From Xylaria sp. FL1777 (Eukaryota; Ascomycota; Sordariomycetes; Xylariales; Xylariaceae), in NCBI GenBank assembly GCA_022578965.1, contig MU400526.1, positions 62,001 through 126,000 on the forward strand: a DNA stretch of 64,000 nt, written 5' to 3'. This document shows positions 1-11,418 of the stretch, one piece after another. The notes beneath the pieces are model-generated. The model made no database searches, was not told the DNA's origin, and worked only from the letters and a program-made list of their open reading frames with translations. Within the stretch, counting starts at the first letter, position 1, and each line of letters begins with the position of its first letter. The translations under genes and the position numbers were made by a program.

Positions 1-1052
1 GTAATTCTAATACAAGGATAACATGTAACTTAAAGTATTTCTAGTTATTGTTGCTTAGTACAGAGGGTACTCTTTTACTAACTTTACTTATGGAAAATGT
101 ATATACTTGTACCTATATTCTCCACTTATTCAGTGTATTACTATGCTTTTAACACTCCCTACCTACCTAGAGCTTGGGAGCTAGCTAGCTAGCTAGATCT
201 AAGTACCTAGCCTATGCGTGGTAGTGGACACTGCATAGTAGCGAGGTACAGGACGCGTGTTAGTGCTAGGCATCTCTATAGACCTGTAAGGTAAAAGCGC
301 ACGTGACAGGCCTCGATGTGGCCGTCATTTCTCTCTCGCCCTTTCCTGCTATAGTATTTGCTGTCTGCCGTAGTTCCTAGTTTAGGTAGCCACGAAACGG
401 CTTGACGACTTGGGCATTTGGAGTTGTGTCACAGCACCAGTCGAGCGTAGTAAGAACCTACCTAGGCACCTAGGCATGCTGTAAATAGGTACCATGACCC
501 ACTGAAGCCTCTATGCATCGGTAGGCGACTAGTCACTTTTGGTAAGGTACGCAGTCTAGGCCGTCATTGTATCATGCTTCATCCTGACCCGACCCGACTT
601 AGTTCGCTGAGAGTAAAAAAAAAGTAATAATAACCTACGGTTCAATTTCTCTCCCACAACTTGGAACCCTATCCGACACAACAATAGAAGACCAATCTGT
701 GCCTGAGTCTTTGACCTACCTGCCTACCTAAGATACCAAGCTTAGTGTGCTGTGAGAGAAAAAAGAGGAAGGGAAAAGCCAAAAGGGTACGTATGATGAT
801 TCCTCCAAACCCCTCCATCCTTATCTCGGGCGTCAAGCTTCACTCACAGTCTGAGGTGATGTACCTTGCCATGCCTCTTTATCTAACGCATGCTTCCTCC
901 AACATCACCCCAAGTCAGTTAACCTGCCGGACACAGCGCGCTCACCTAAGGAGAGATAGGAGCCCTCTGCATCTCGACCACCCCTAAGCATACAACTACC
1001 TATCGCAAGCTATATACCCTCTCTGGAGACCCGCAACAAACACGAGCTTATC
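1..1052. other. Intergenic, upstream of reticulon gene
   Basis: No coding region is supported here. The stretch holds a short CTAG tetranucleotide run near 180-198, several CCTAGG/ACCTACCT motifs that recur in other intergenic regions of the window, and a short A-run near 616-624. The last few hundred bases are presumably the promoter and leader of the reticulon-like gene. Confidence 0.5.
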
Positions 1053-2569
1053 ATGGCTACCAACTCCTCCGCCAACGGCGGCAACTCGGTTGATACCCTA
1101 AAAGGCAGTAAGGTCAGTGCTCCAGGATCTGTATGCTGTGCTGTGCTGTGCTACATGCGACCTGTGTTGTACGGGTACAGACATCGAATCAAGCCTGTCC
1201 CCCGCTACCTACAAGACTTTCGATAGGCTAATCTCGTCTGTATCATCGCAGTGTTTCAAACGAAAGGAACTCACCTATAATCCTGCTCTCACGACACCCT
1301 ACCTCACTACCTACAGCTACAGCCTTTACACAACCTACAGACAGATACCTATACACACGCGCGTACAGCTAGAGCGCCCCCCTCCCGTTCCGTATCTAGC
1401 CCGTGCGACGTCATTCCGAACTAACAGCTACCTACTCCCACAGACGCCAAAGCTGCCTACAATCAACTGGCCAACGGTATGGACTCTGCTTAGCCTAACG
1501 ACCTTGCCCACTGCCGACTTGCCCTTGATTATTCGTTCTGCTGACCCCTCGCTTCCGGACAGGCCCCGTTGCCGCAAACATGAAGGACCAGACTGCGAAG
1601 ACCGGTACCGAGTTCTCCAATCTCGCTGATGCTCGCCGCACCCCCGCGAAACCCGCTGCTACCGGTCAACCTTTGACCCATTACCACTCCTTCTTCTCCG
1701 AATTGCTATCATGGAACAATCCTCGTAAGCTTGCACTGGTCGCGTGATCATCAGCTACAGACAGTACTAACCGAACCTCCCCAATAGGAGCATCTGCTAT
1801 TGCCTACGCCGGCGTCGTTACCCTAATCTTTGCCGTTAGATATCTTGACATCATCCGATACGTCTTCAAATTCACATGGATGGTCCTGGGTATTACCGTG
1901 CTTGCCGAAGTTACCGGAAAGGCCATTCTTGGTCATGGCCTTGCATCTCAGCTGCGTCCTCGCAAGTATTACACTGTCTCTCGTGAGACCCTCGATGCTG
2001 CGATTGGCGATGTTCATGAGCTTGTCAACTTCTTCGTCATCGAGGCCCAACGCATTCTATTTGCTGAGAACATTCCCGCTTCCGTTGCTGTAAGTGATCC
2101 CATCACAATGCTGAATTTGTTGCTTCCTATGCTGACAAACACCGTATAGGCTGCAGTTGGGGCTTTCGTCTCCTATTTCCTAGCCAAGATTGTGCCCTAC
2201 TGGGGTCTTGCTTTGATTGGAACCACTGTCCTGTTCCTGGCGCCCCTCATCTACACTACCAACCAAGAGCTCATCGATCACTATGTGCAAGAGGGTTCCG
2301 ACCTTCTTAACAGCCAGACCGAGCAACTGCGCCAAGTTGCTAGCAAGCATACCTCACAGGCCACTGAGATCACCAAGCAGTATATGGGTGACTACACTGC
2401 CAAGGCTCAAATGATGCTTCATCGTGGCGGCTCTGCTTCCCCCGAACCCGTCTCAAAGCCTGCTCCCCAGTCTAACATTAAGGAGACGGACTTCCCCGAG
2501 GTCCCTAAGCAGGACTTCGAGTCTAAAGAGGTCGACGTTAAGGGTACAGAGGAGCCTTTAGCCGCTTAA
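1053..2569 (+). CDS. Reticulon-like ER membrane protein
   Basis: Reticulons insert hydrophobic hairpins into the cytosolic leaflet of the ER and curve it into tubules. The model has five exons: 1053-1107, 1444-1476, 1563-1724, 1788-2089 and 2150-2569 (323 aa). Introns show GTAAGG, GTATGG, GTAAGC and GTAAGT donors, and all phases agree. An N-terminal Ala/Asn/Thr-rich segment of about 70 residues is followed by the reticulon homology domain. That domain starts at the family hallmark LLSWNNPRASAIAYAG (about residues 77-92). Two hydrophobic stretches follow, about 86-125 and 185-220, separated by the loop containing YYTVSRETLDAA. The tail is charged, Lys/Glu/Pro-rich and probably cytosolic. The start was chosen as the first ATG giving phase-consistent splicing. 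Exon 2 is only 33 nt and the first intron is 336 nt, so the N-terminus is the least certain part. Confidence 0.88.
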
Positions 2570-3785
2570 ATGAGCACCTAAGATGCCCTCCAGGGCCAAA
2601 AGAAAACCTACCTTCGGGAAGTGTACACATCGTGCCATTACGCTACACTCCATTCCCATGATTTGTCTGTGCAACACGATTCGATATGATTTGATGGTTA
2701 AGAGATGAGACCTAGCAGCATCCGAGGCAATGATCAGAGCTGAAGATGCTACTCCCTCTTTTGTCAGCGGTAGTGGAGTAACCCTTCAACATGAACCCCT
2801 GCTTAGCGCCCAGAGCTAAAATAGTCGTCTGATACATGACGCACATGGCAACTCTTGTGTTGGGCGACTTGTTTTTGAAACAACAGAAACAGATGGTAAA
2901 GGTTTTGGGGTTGGCGGTTGTGCAGTGGCCATTGCATAAATGGCAGAGTAAGTGACGAAAAGCGAAGCGAGAAATGTGATGCTGATGGCAGAATGCGGGA
3001 TACATGGTTAGGGTGACGACGGAGTTGGGGTGTATGATCAGGGTCTGTTGATTCGGGACATCTTCAGTAACAGTATTTAATTAATTCTTTCCTGTAATTC
3101 GACGAGTCTAGCCTTTTATGCTATGGAAGTTTCTGTAAACAATTTTCGTTTCTTTTCTATCTTTATTATTTTATTTTGCAACGAAAGTTCAAAGAAAGCC
3201 GAGTTTTGTTTATATAGAACCTACCGAGTTGCAAAGAGACAATCACAACCTCTCTTTTCTATCTTCGGTAAGGTTTAGTCTATACTAAGTCGCCCTATAC
3301 CGTGTACATCCACTAACACACGCAACGAGAACTGGGCGTCTCACCTTTACTCAAAGTCATCATTCATCTCTCATTATTACCAAGTACTCCAAGAGTACCG
3401 CAAGAACACCCCCAAGAAGAGAAGAACCCGCGAGCAGAGCATCGTGGTCCACACCCAATTGATCTCTTCATATCTACTCATATATCTATTCACTTCAAAC
3501 CTTCCGCCGCCGAGAACCCAATCGTCGTGGGCCCCTATTTTGATTGATTGATTATTACAACCTATACCGAACTCGTCATCGAATCACTTTCATCAGCTCC
3601 CTCCCTAGTTAGACTTAATAGATAGCGTGACGAGGACCTGGTGCCGGATTCTGCACCTGCATTACCTGTTAAGCTGGTCTTTACATCATGTATTACGCTT
3701 TGGATTTTCAGGGTGGGAAGAAGAGCACACGGAGACTAACATTCCATGTTGTAACACTGTAATTGAGTAGGATATGCTGATAGGG

Positions 3786-3787
<2 letters not shown>

Positions 3788-3819
<32 letters not shown>
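3788..3819. repeat. AG dinucleotide microsatellite
   Basis: About 16 uninterrupted AG units lie in noncoding sequence between the reticulon gene and the decayed reading frame near 4.3 kb. Confidence 0.95.
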
Positions 3820-3821
<2 letters not shown>

Positions 3822-4109
3822 AGTTTATAGTTGATCCGTCACAGCATCATCCTTATAGTCTCGGGGGTTAGGGCCCCATTGTTCCTCTTCTTCTTCTGCG
3901 GGTTTGATGCTACCCCTAAACGGTGCTTAGTCGAATTAGGTAGTGGGATAAGTGGCGAAAAGGGGACTTGTTATGGTGATATTCGGATGAGTATAAAGCC
4001 GTAGACTGCGAGCCTCCTTAATGGTAAGCTGCCGGCCTCGGGCTTCAGCTGTTCGGACAAAGTAACCGGTCAGTGCCTTGGCCTTACCAGATGGTTTATG
4101 GGAGGGTGG

Positions 4110-4625
4110 AAGGTATAGTCAGATCAGAAGTTGGATTTCCGTTCTGTCGTGCGGGCCCTCTTTCTTATGACTGCCATTGTCGTTGTTATCAAAGCCGTCG
4201 TCGTCGTCGTCGTCGTAGTAGAGAGCTTGTTTATGGCTTGGGCTTCCGATCTCTGAGTTGTCGTATCGCCCTTGGGTCCTTTCTAGCTCGGAGATAGATT
4301 AGACGAATTTCCGTTGCTGTTATCAACCGTCTTAGGGAGATCTCCCACGGCCACATCGCCGTCCGTCTTCTCAATTTTGTCGTTTGCTGAGCCACCATCG
4401 TCGGTGATTGTATATCTCACTTTAGTAGTGTTGACTCATTTAGTCTTAACTAGGGTAGGGACAGTGCTTTTCGGTTCCTTCTCCCTGACTAGGATCTTCT
4501 TGAGAGCGGCTATGTCTTTATCTAAGAATGGATTAGGATCGGAATGGCCTGTATCATCTGTTCTTGTTCCCTTTTTGTCGAATAGTGACGATTGAGTTTG
4601 CGGTGGTATGCAAAATGCCGATCAT
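4110..4625 (-). pseudogene. Decayed reading frame, unrecognised
   Basis: Read on the minus strand, about 4625-4274 gives a long, charged, protein-like frame interrupted by a single TGA near the middle and ending at TAG. Parts of it read NPFLDKDIAALKKILVREKE and TITDDGGSANDKIEKTDGD. A second frame across the trinucleotide repeat (4197-4217) then reads YYDDDDDDGFDNNDNGSHKK before stopping. Composition rich in Asp, Lys and Asn, with one internal stop and a shift near a microsatellite, suggests the end of an old gene that has lost its frame. I do not recognise the family. It could equally be chance open sequence. Confidence 0.3.
4197..4217. repeat. GTC trinucleotide microsatellite
   Basis: Seven GTC units. 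On the minus strand, in one frame, the repeat would encode a run of Asp. It lies inside the candidate decayed reading frame and could have caused a frame shift by slippage. Confidence 0.9.
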
Positions 4626-4797
4626 CAATTATTAACCTATGCCCGCTATGAGCTCTCTTCTTGCTGTCGCTATATCGGTTCATTTTAAGAAGGACGGTAG
4701 CGATTTTAGCATGGCATCTCATCTGGTTTTCAATATTTATTCAAATTCAAGGTCCTCACACACATCATAACTTTTACCTAAGCGCCTGTACCACATC

Positions 4798-5334
4798 ATG
4801 TATTCTTGCTGGTGTTGCTCCAGCCACAAGTTACTATTCAGAGTATTTACAATGAATGTATCACAAGTCGTGTGCCGATCAGCCACAAGTGGCTATTTAA
4901 GACAAGGCAGGTTGATGAGAAGTCATGGCCCGAGATGTCTCACTGGGTCCAAAACGTACGATGAAAGGTGGCTGTATGATTGGTTAGAGGAGAAGCCTGC
5001 ATGTGGTGTCTCAACAGCGTCGATTCGATCGTTGCTGTGCGTGGATACGTGCATTCGCCTCGATCAAGGAGAGGTTGAGGTCGCGTGTTGCTATGCACCC
5101 AATCTGGATATTTCAGAGCAAACTACCCATATAAGGTGGTGCATGGATCAGCACCATCGAAGGCTCGCTTCCTTTCGCGTGTCACTGGATAATGGCAACA
5201 ACTGGCTCGCTTTATACGTGAACTATACCTATTTACTATATGGGGAGCACAAAACCGTGAGGGAAGCAAACAGATTAACTCTACAGGTTCTATCTGAAAA
5301 ACACTGTGAGAAAGCAATGAGACTGGCACCTTAG
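4798..5334 (+). CDS. Hypothetical ORF, doubtful
   Basis: An open frame of 178 codons starts with ATG, with an alternative ATG at 4852. I recognise no domain, signal peptide or membrane segment. The composition is Cys/Arg/Leu-rich without clear periodicity. An 11-nt phrase, cagccacaagt, occurs twice around the start (near 4820 and 4880), and no splice-linked extension was found. It may be a lineage-specific gene, a relic or chance. The length is only slightly beyond what random sequence of this composition would give. Confidence 0.18.
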   Translation: MYSCWCCSSHKLLFRVFTMNVSQVVCRSATSGYLRQGRLMRSHGPRCLTGSKTYDERWLYDWLEEKPACGVSTASIRSLLCVDTCIRLDQGEVEVACCYAPNLDISEQTTHIRWCMDQHHRRLASFRVSLDNGNNWLALYVNYTYLLYGEHKTVREANRLTLQVLSEKHCEKAMRLAP

Positions 5335-8240
5335 ATATTCTAGAGAGTTGAGGTATTTACCTAGTCTAGACAAACATCATATATCATTACTCTTACGGAT
5401 GGCCAGGCGATAGTAGTAAAATAATAATACGGTCCCAAGCGCCTTCACACACTCTCTGTAAGCCATGTCTATCGATATTTTAGTCTTCGAACTTATCACC
5501 CATTTTCTCAGTTACTTGCGGACAGCGTGAATACCGCTATTGCCGCCAATCCTCAGATGTTTTATTACTATATAAGTAGACAGCTTTCACGACAGGTCGT
5601 CCCACCCGGAACACATGGCTCTATCTAAGAACTCTGCTGCGGACCATAAAGTGCACAATTCTCCGTTGTCCGTACCTGTGCTACAGCTACTGCAACTGTC
5701 ACCACTATGGTTACTACTGCCAGCGCTCCTCAAAGTGATAAGACATTTATATTTCCCGAGGTCATCATGTACACAACCGCCGTGTTCCGCCGTTGCACCA
5801 CAACTGTCAGCGGAGCCAAAAGTCCTCTCGACTACCCAACATGATGTTAAGCCCCTAATTATGTGAGCGATTTTCTCATCGAGCCAACCCCTTACTATTG
5901 CTCATGACCGGGTTGCTCGACGAGCATCAACTGCAGTTGTTATAAGCACACGCCTGGTCAGATGATAAAATTATCCCGGCTGTTCTAGCCGTCGGCTATG
6001 TCGTCCGGATCCTCTTCACGCTTCCTCGCACATGCCTGCCACAGACACCAACTAGAGCTGGGATAATCCTTTCAAAGATCCCGTCTCATAGAACCCGTGG
6101 GGCAATCTCTCCCCCCTAACCACACGCCACGCCACGGACCACGGCCAAGGACTTGATTGCGTTGCCGCCATCCTCACGCGCGAGACAATAAGCTTGACCT
6201 CAAGGTCTATTTATTTTCTTTGTTCCTCTTCGCGTCTTGGTTGACACGCACGGCTCTCCCATCCCGTGCTTGAGCCTTGTGTCATGTGAGCAGACTTGCT
6301 ACGTCCGTTTCTGGCAATGCACTGTTGATGTGGTATCTGCCCAGAGCTGCCTCTTAGCGCCATGCCGGCATGCCGCAGCGCTCGATGTGGTGGGCGACAC
6401 GGCATGCTGAGAGACAGGCCCCCGGGGATGAATGACTCGAGGATCTGTCCTGCGTCCGTAATCGACTTGGGAGGGTGCCACATTGGGCTCAAACTTGTGC
6501 TCTGGGAGCAAACAACGCCCATGAAGATCGCTTTGTGGTTAGCCGTGAATTTAGCTGCTGTTTATGTGACTACTTTTTAATAAATAATCGATATCGAAAC
6601 GCATCTATTAAGCCACTATTGCCGCTTGTTATCTGCTATGACCATTAAAAGACCAATCACTTCTTCTGTTTCCGGCCAGGTGGTTGCCTCAGCCTAGTAG
6701 ATGGCTGTCTCAGATGACCACGACGTGGCCTTACTAAAATGCTACTGTTGTGCTGGTATTTTGATACTCAAGAGCATCAAGAGGCCATCATCTTTCCAAG
6801 GGTGGATGACTCCGCGTCTGTGTTCCCGGGAGCCATGTTCTTGTGTTTCTACCCATCTGAGCAGCTCCTGGAGAAACATGGATCAATGAGGTTATGGCTG
6901 CGTCCCCCCATGCATTGTAGATACCAACGACTTCAAGTACCTTGTAGATATATGCTCTCTTGAGTTGTCGAGAGATTTTGTCGAGTTATTGAATCTACAG
7001 AAAGCATTGCTATGTGGGTGTCGGCTAAGCACAGAGCCCTCCCCGCTAGAATAAAGACTTACCTTCTCGGCGGTCAAGCCCAAGGCTTAATCGCCGTTTT
7101 TTTGTCTCTGGGAGATACAGGCGGGCGATCTGTCGCTGCTACATGTCACAGTCGCCAAATTCCATCCAAGCCTCTGCCTCTCAGAGCGGCAGCTACGGGT
7201 ACACGTGTGTCGAGTCAAGCAATCTTTGTCTAGGATCTATCTACTTACTACGGCCATCTTCTTTGTTCTCCCCTGCTCAGAATACCGCCTAGGCCAGAAA
7301 CCAGGACGGTACAATATGCAGCTTGCCGATGTGTTAGTTTCTGTCAACAGTCTTCCATGCCTCCCAAACAACCCCAGTCCCTGTTTGGGCTCGCCACTAC
7401 AGAGTACTGGCTGTACCAAACTCATTTGTTGTCCGTCCTGCTGGTTAGTTCCGCTGCGTCATGCGGTCGCCTGTGATCGCCCTTTTGGGGCCTGGGCTTA
7501 GCCTGGTGAAGACCTATTGAAACCTGCCTAACCTCGATGCTGACCGAATTTTGCGTATCGACCTGATATGTCTACCGTTCCTTAAGCCCGCTCGCGTCGG
7601 CGATGATACGGAGTCGAAGGCCTCGTTTGGTGACCCTGGCGTGTTGGTCCCGACACGCCCTCGTCAAGACGTTACGATATCGATCAGTGGCCTCCGCCCT
7701 TGTTTACAATCCGACTACGCTGTCTTCGCTCTGAGTAGACAGTAATGTTGTCTAGTTGCTTGGGAATATCTCATCACCTATCATTTCGTGGCTTAGAACT
7801 CGGCCTTCCTAAGAAGCGGTGGGTGTGCACAAACGGGCATCTCTACTCTCACAGGCCGATTCCAAGACATCGTTGACAAAGAACTCTGTGCCGAATACAC
7901 CGGTCTATACCGCCGTATCGGACACCGCTCGGTGTTTTGCAGCCATAGCTGCATGACTGGGTACGGTCAGGGAAGAAAGCAATCTCGACTTGCTTGTGCC
8001 AACACCGGCTTCGCCGTCTTGCGAGGACATACTTCAAATTTATCCGTTTGCTAGATTCAAAAAGAATTAGGAACCCTCTTCCTCTCTTATCTGCCGATAC
8101 AAGCGTTGTCTTGAGTTATCTGTATCCCGTCTCTCGGCCGCTTCTCTCGTCCGTGGTAAATATCATACGGCAACATATACCTGCAGTAGCAGTGTAGTGA
8201 TTTCGAGACACACACACCACCCCCACAACCACTCACCGCT

Positions 8241-10316
8241 ATGCTCTCTCTATCGTCTCTCCTTAACCCTGCCCCTCCAGGGTCGTCAAGTGGTAATGGA
8301 TTCCCTCTAAGTCCAGAATTATCATCTCCAACAGACTCTTATGCTGAAGAGTCTGCGTTTCTGGACCGGTCAGCGGTACCCAAGCACAAGATGCCGAAGG
8401 ACGCGGCAATTTTCACCAAGGGGAAGCCAAAGGGGGCCATAAACTTCCAGCCATTCGAAAATCTCGATGAGGTATCGCTCCACCAGACACGGATATTCCA
8501 AGTCTACCCACTCGGGAAGATACGGGAGTATTCCCGGCACATACCCTACAACAGTGGTAAAAAGGACTTCTTTGAGAAGACTGGACGAGAAAGTTTCGAA
8601 GGTACTTACCAACCCATGTCCATTCTAGCAGTTTATAGTGGAGTGGAGTGGCTCTTTATTAACCCGGGCCATCCAGTCTTTCAATACGTCTTCAAAGTCC
8701 CCGGGGATGATGCCGAGTACGCGGTCATGTGGGACTATAATGTCGGCCTCGTTCGTATGACTCCATTTTTCAAATGTTGCAAATATCCCAAAGTAAGTTA
8801 AAAAGAAGAAGGAAACATTCCTGACGAAACCATAATTCTCCAGGCAAGCCATGCTGACAAGCATAGACAACGCCAGCCAAGATGTTGAACTTGAATCCTG
8901 GCCTTAAGGAAATCACACATAGCATCACAGGGGGTTCGATTATGGCTCAAGGTACGTTCTATTGGGTTATTGTATAGTAATGAACGCAATAGAAAAAAAA
9001 GACTCTTTAACCATTGGCCTAAAGGTTACTGGATGCCTTATCAGTGCGCGAAGGCTGTCTGCGCAACATTCTGCTACAAGATATCCGGAGCCTTGATTCC
9101 TATATTTGGGCCGGACTTCCCAGCTCTTTGTACAGCAGTCGATGCACCGGAGTATAGCCGCATGGTTATAGACCCGGCAATAGTGATCCAGTCCACCCGG
9201 GAGGCCGAATATTACCGGCGCCTCTACACCAATAACACGGCGAGTGTAGACTCTGGATCCAGGGAGGACAATGATAATACGAACCCTAAGCGTGATCGCC
9301 GGGGCTTTCGCGCTCCGTACGATGATAGCAGCAGGCATAATTCTCGACATCGTGTACGAAAGACGTGTATTTCAACGCCAGGAAGTGAAAACAGCCCCTA
9401 TACGACAGACACTGACGGAGAGATCTCTCCCGCCGCGGACCGCACGAACTTAATCCGCGACCTTCCTCATCACCAACTCCCACGTTTTCTACACTCGCCG
9501 ATCCCGTCAATCATTGCACCCCTACGATCAAGTCACGCCAGTAGCAGCAGCAGTGGTTGGACCCCGGCCAACGCACCGCAACCCCCAGCCCATCTCCGCC
9601 AGCCCAACGAATACCAGACCACAGGCCCTAATCCTTGGCTAAGCGCAATACCGCGGTTCACGACCACGGCCCATCTGCAAACATTGCCGTATCCGAGCAT
9701 GAACGCGTCAAGGACCACACGTCCACAGACGTATCCCGCCGCGCATCCCTTCAGTCAACCTCAGTCCCAGTCCCAGTCCCATCTACCCCATCCATACCAC
9801 AACTTAAGCACGGCACAGAGACAACTGCCTTCGCCCGCCGACATAAGACCCCAGCCGGGATCCCTACCACAGTCTCCGCGCCCCAAGCGCCCAGCGGCCC
9901 AGATCGAGGAGGACGCACAGCACACACAACACCACGGGCCGACACCTCAGCAGCTCTTACGCAACTACTATACGAACAAGGAGAACCACACCGAGAACCA
10001 GTCGATACGCCTGCCAGAGCCCAACAATAATAGGGTAGCCGGCACGGGCAATTCCGGCGCGGACAAGAAGGCCGCGCTGCTGCTGATGAACCTCAGCGTC
10101 CGGGAGCCGTCGGCCGGGAAGAGCGGGAGGAGGTACCGGGGCGCGGAGACCAGCAGCTTGGAAGCCGGCGGTAGGAATGCCGGGGACGGCAGAGTTGACG
10201 CTGGCAATCTTGATAGGGATGGTGGCGGCGATGGTGCGGCTAAGATTGGGGTGTTGAGTTCGCCCCTTGATGCCGTGTTCCCGCGGATCAAGAGAGTGCG
10301 GTCTAACTCTATGTAG
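8241..10316 (+). CDS. APSES/KilA-N transcription factor, Xbp1-like
   Basis: A probable DNA-binding repressor of the APSES/KilA-N superfamily, related to yeast Xbp1 and acting in the nucleus. Three exons, 8241-8792, 8867-8951 and 9025-10316, give 642 aa with matching phases (0, then 1). The conserved block spans about residues 85-260 and crosses both introns. Visible elements include [85 protein letters not shown] and IPIFGPDFP. This is the pattern of fungal KilA-N proteins in which the predicted WYNVGLVR-like helix contacts DNA. The remaining C-terminal half is low complexity, rich in Pro, Ser, Gln and His, with a QSQSQS run, as in many fungal regulators. A basic Lys/Arg-rich patch lies at the extreme C-terminus. 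More than 2.5 kb of gene-free DNA lies upstream. The domain call is firm, the exact orthology less so. Confidence 0.85.
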
Positions 10317-11418
10317 GTGGTTGTTAGGTGAACTGCGATGTTCTTCTTGGCGGGGAAGGGGTTTCGGATATGTGGTAGACAAGCTCGCTATGAGGGAGTG
10401 AGCGAGTGAAAGAGAAGAAAGAGCAAGTGGTGGTGAAAAGGGGAACATGCCTTGGTCAAACAAGACGAGATGTCTTGGGGACTAAGCTGTATGTGATTAT
10501 GCATGCATGGGTTCGGACATGGAGTTTGATGAGAATGAGGATGGGGATGGGAATTGGGAGAAGCCCCCCCTCTGTTCTGTATCCTTGGGATCGATACAGT
10601 GTTTGATCCTGATACCATTACATACTGTTCTTCAATAGTATGGTACGATATGATGCAAATAGCATTCATCCGAGTGGATTTATCCACAGTGCAGGTGGGC
10701 AGGTAGTTAGGTATCTGAATGACGATTTCACGATGATGATGACTGGTAACTATTGAATTCGGGCTACGCTGTCACCGCTTAAATTTCTAGGAGAGATTCC
10801 AAGGGTGAGTTGCCGGGGGAATGGATATAATTATTCGTATCCTAACAGAAGTTGGACGGGAATGAATAAAGATCTGGAAGATAATTTGGAAGATCGATAA
10901 AAAAAGATCAATTTTATGAAGTCATTTATCATGGAACTACAAAACTACAAAGAAATTAGGCAGATTTTCCATTTAAATATTTATTTTGAAAATAGTTATA
11001 CAAAGTCCCCTAGCATAAAGTGTTGGCGTGTGATGAACAATTTGACTTAAGAGGGCACAAGATGAGGTTTTCAAGCATCTAACTTGAGTATATTTGCTCT
11101 ATAACATCCCTAAGATATGGCTTATTTCTTAACAGTTGGTGGATTTTTGCTTTCCTATTATCCTATGTCTACTAGTAGATACTAAGTCCAGGGGAGACCG
11201 CTACGTAAGCTTTTATACCTTAACATTCTCACCGCATAACTCTCTTATATTACATAGGCGTTTACTTACCAGCTAATCTTCTTACACACACTGAGATGAC
11301 CTCTATAAATTCTTTTTTTTTTTTTTTTTTTAAATAACTTCATCACGGAATGTTCGCGCAACATCCAAGTTTAACGTATCTTTTTCCCGGTCTATATGGA
11401 GAGTAAAAATCTATTCTC
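10317..11418. other. Convergent intergenic region
   Basis: This lies between the 3' ends of the APSES-like gene (plus) and CNS1 (minus). It holds an AT-rich stretch around 10860-11000 and a T-run at 11313-11331, close to where both transcripts would end. No gene is supported; a 99-codon His/Pro-rich minus frame near 10388-10687 looks like chance. Confidence 0.5.
11313..11331. repeat. Poly-T tract
   Basis: Nineteen consecutive T on the plus strand, in the shared 3' flank of two convergent genes about 90 nt downstream of the CNS1 stop codon. Confidence 0.9.

Larger units (their letters stand above)
2570..8240. other. Gene-poor 5.7 kb region
   Basis: I find no intact conserved gene. The region contains a pyrimidine-rich, leader-like stretch (about 3360-3640) not followed by a convincing ORF, an AG microsatellite (3788-3819), a GTC microsatellite (about 4197-4217), a decayed minus-strand reading frame (about 4110-4625) and a 178-codon plus-strand ORF of unknown status (4798-5334). 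The stretch 5400-8240 is probably the long upstream region of the APSES-like regulator. Open frames there are short and show no recognisable domain. Confidence 0.5.

Noticed and set aside
1117..1629. 170-codon plus-strand ORF overlapping the start of the reticulon gene
   Set aside because: It covers the introns and reads the real exons in another frame; no domain, and the reticulon exons explain the conserved part.
2712..3005. 97-codon minus ORF rich in Cys and His
   Set aside because: No metal-site spacing I recognise and no neighbouring exon; lies in the 3' flank of the reticulon gene.
4314..4595. 93-codon plus ORF with hydrophobic stretch
   Set aside because: It is the antisense of the better, charged minus-strand frame and has no domain.
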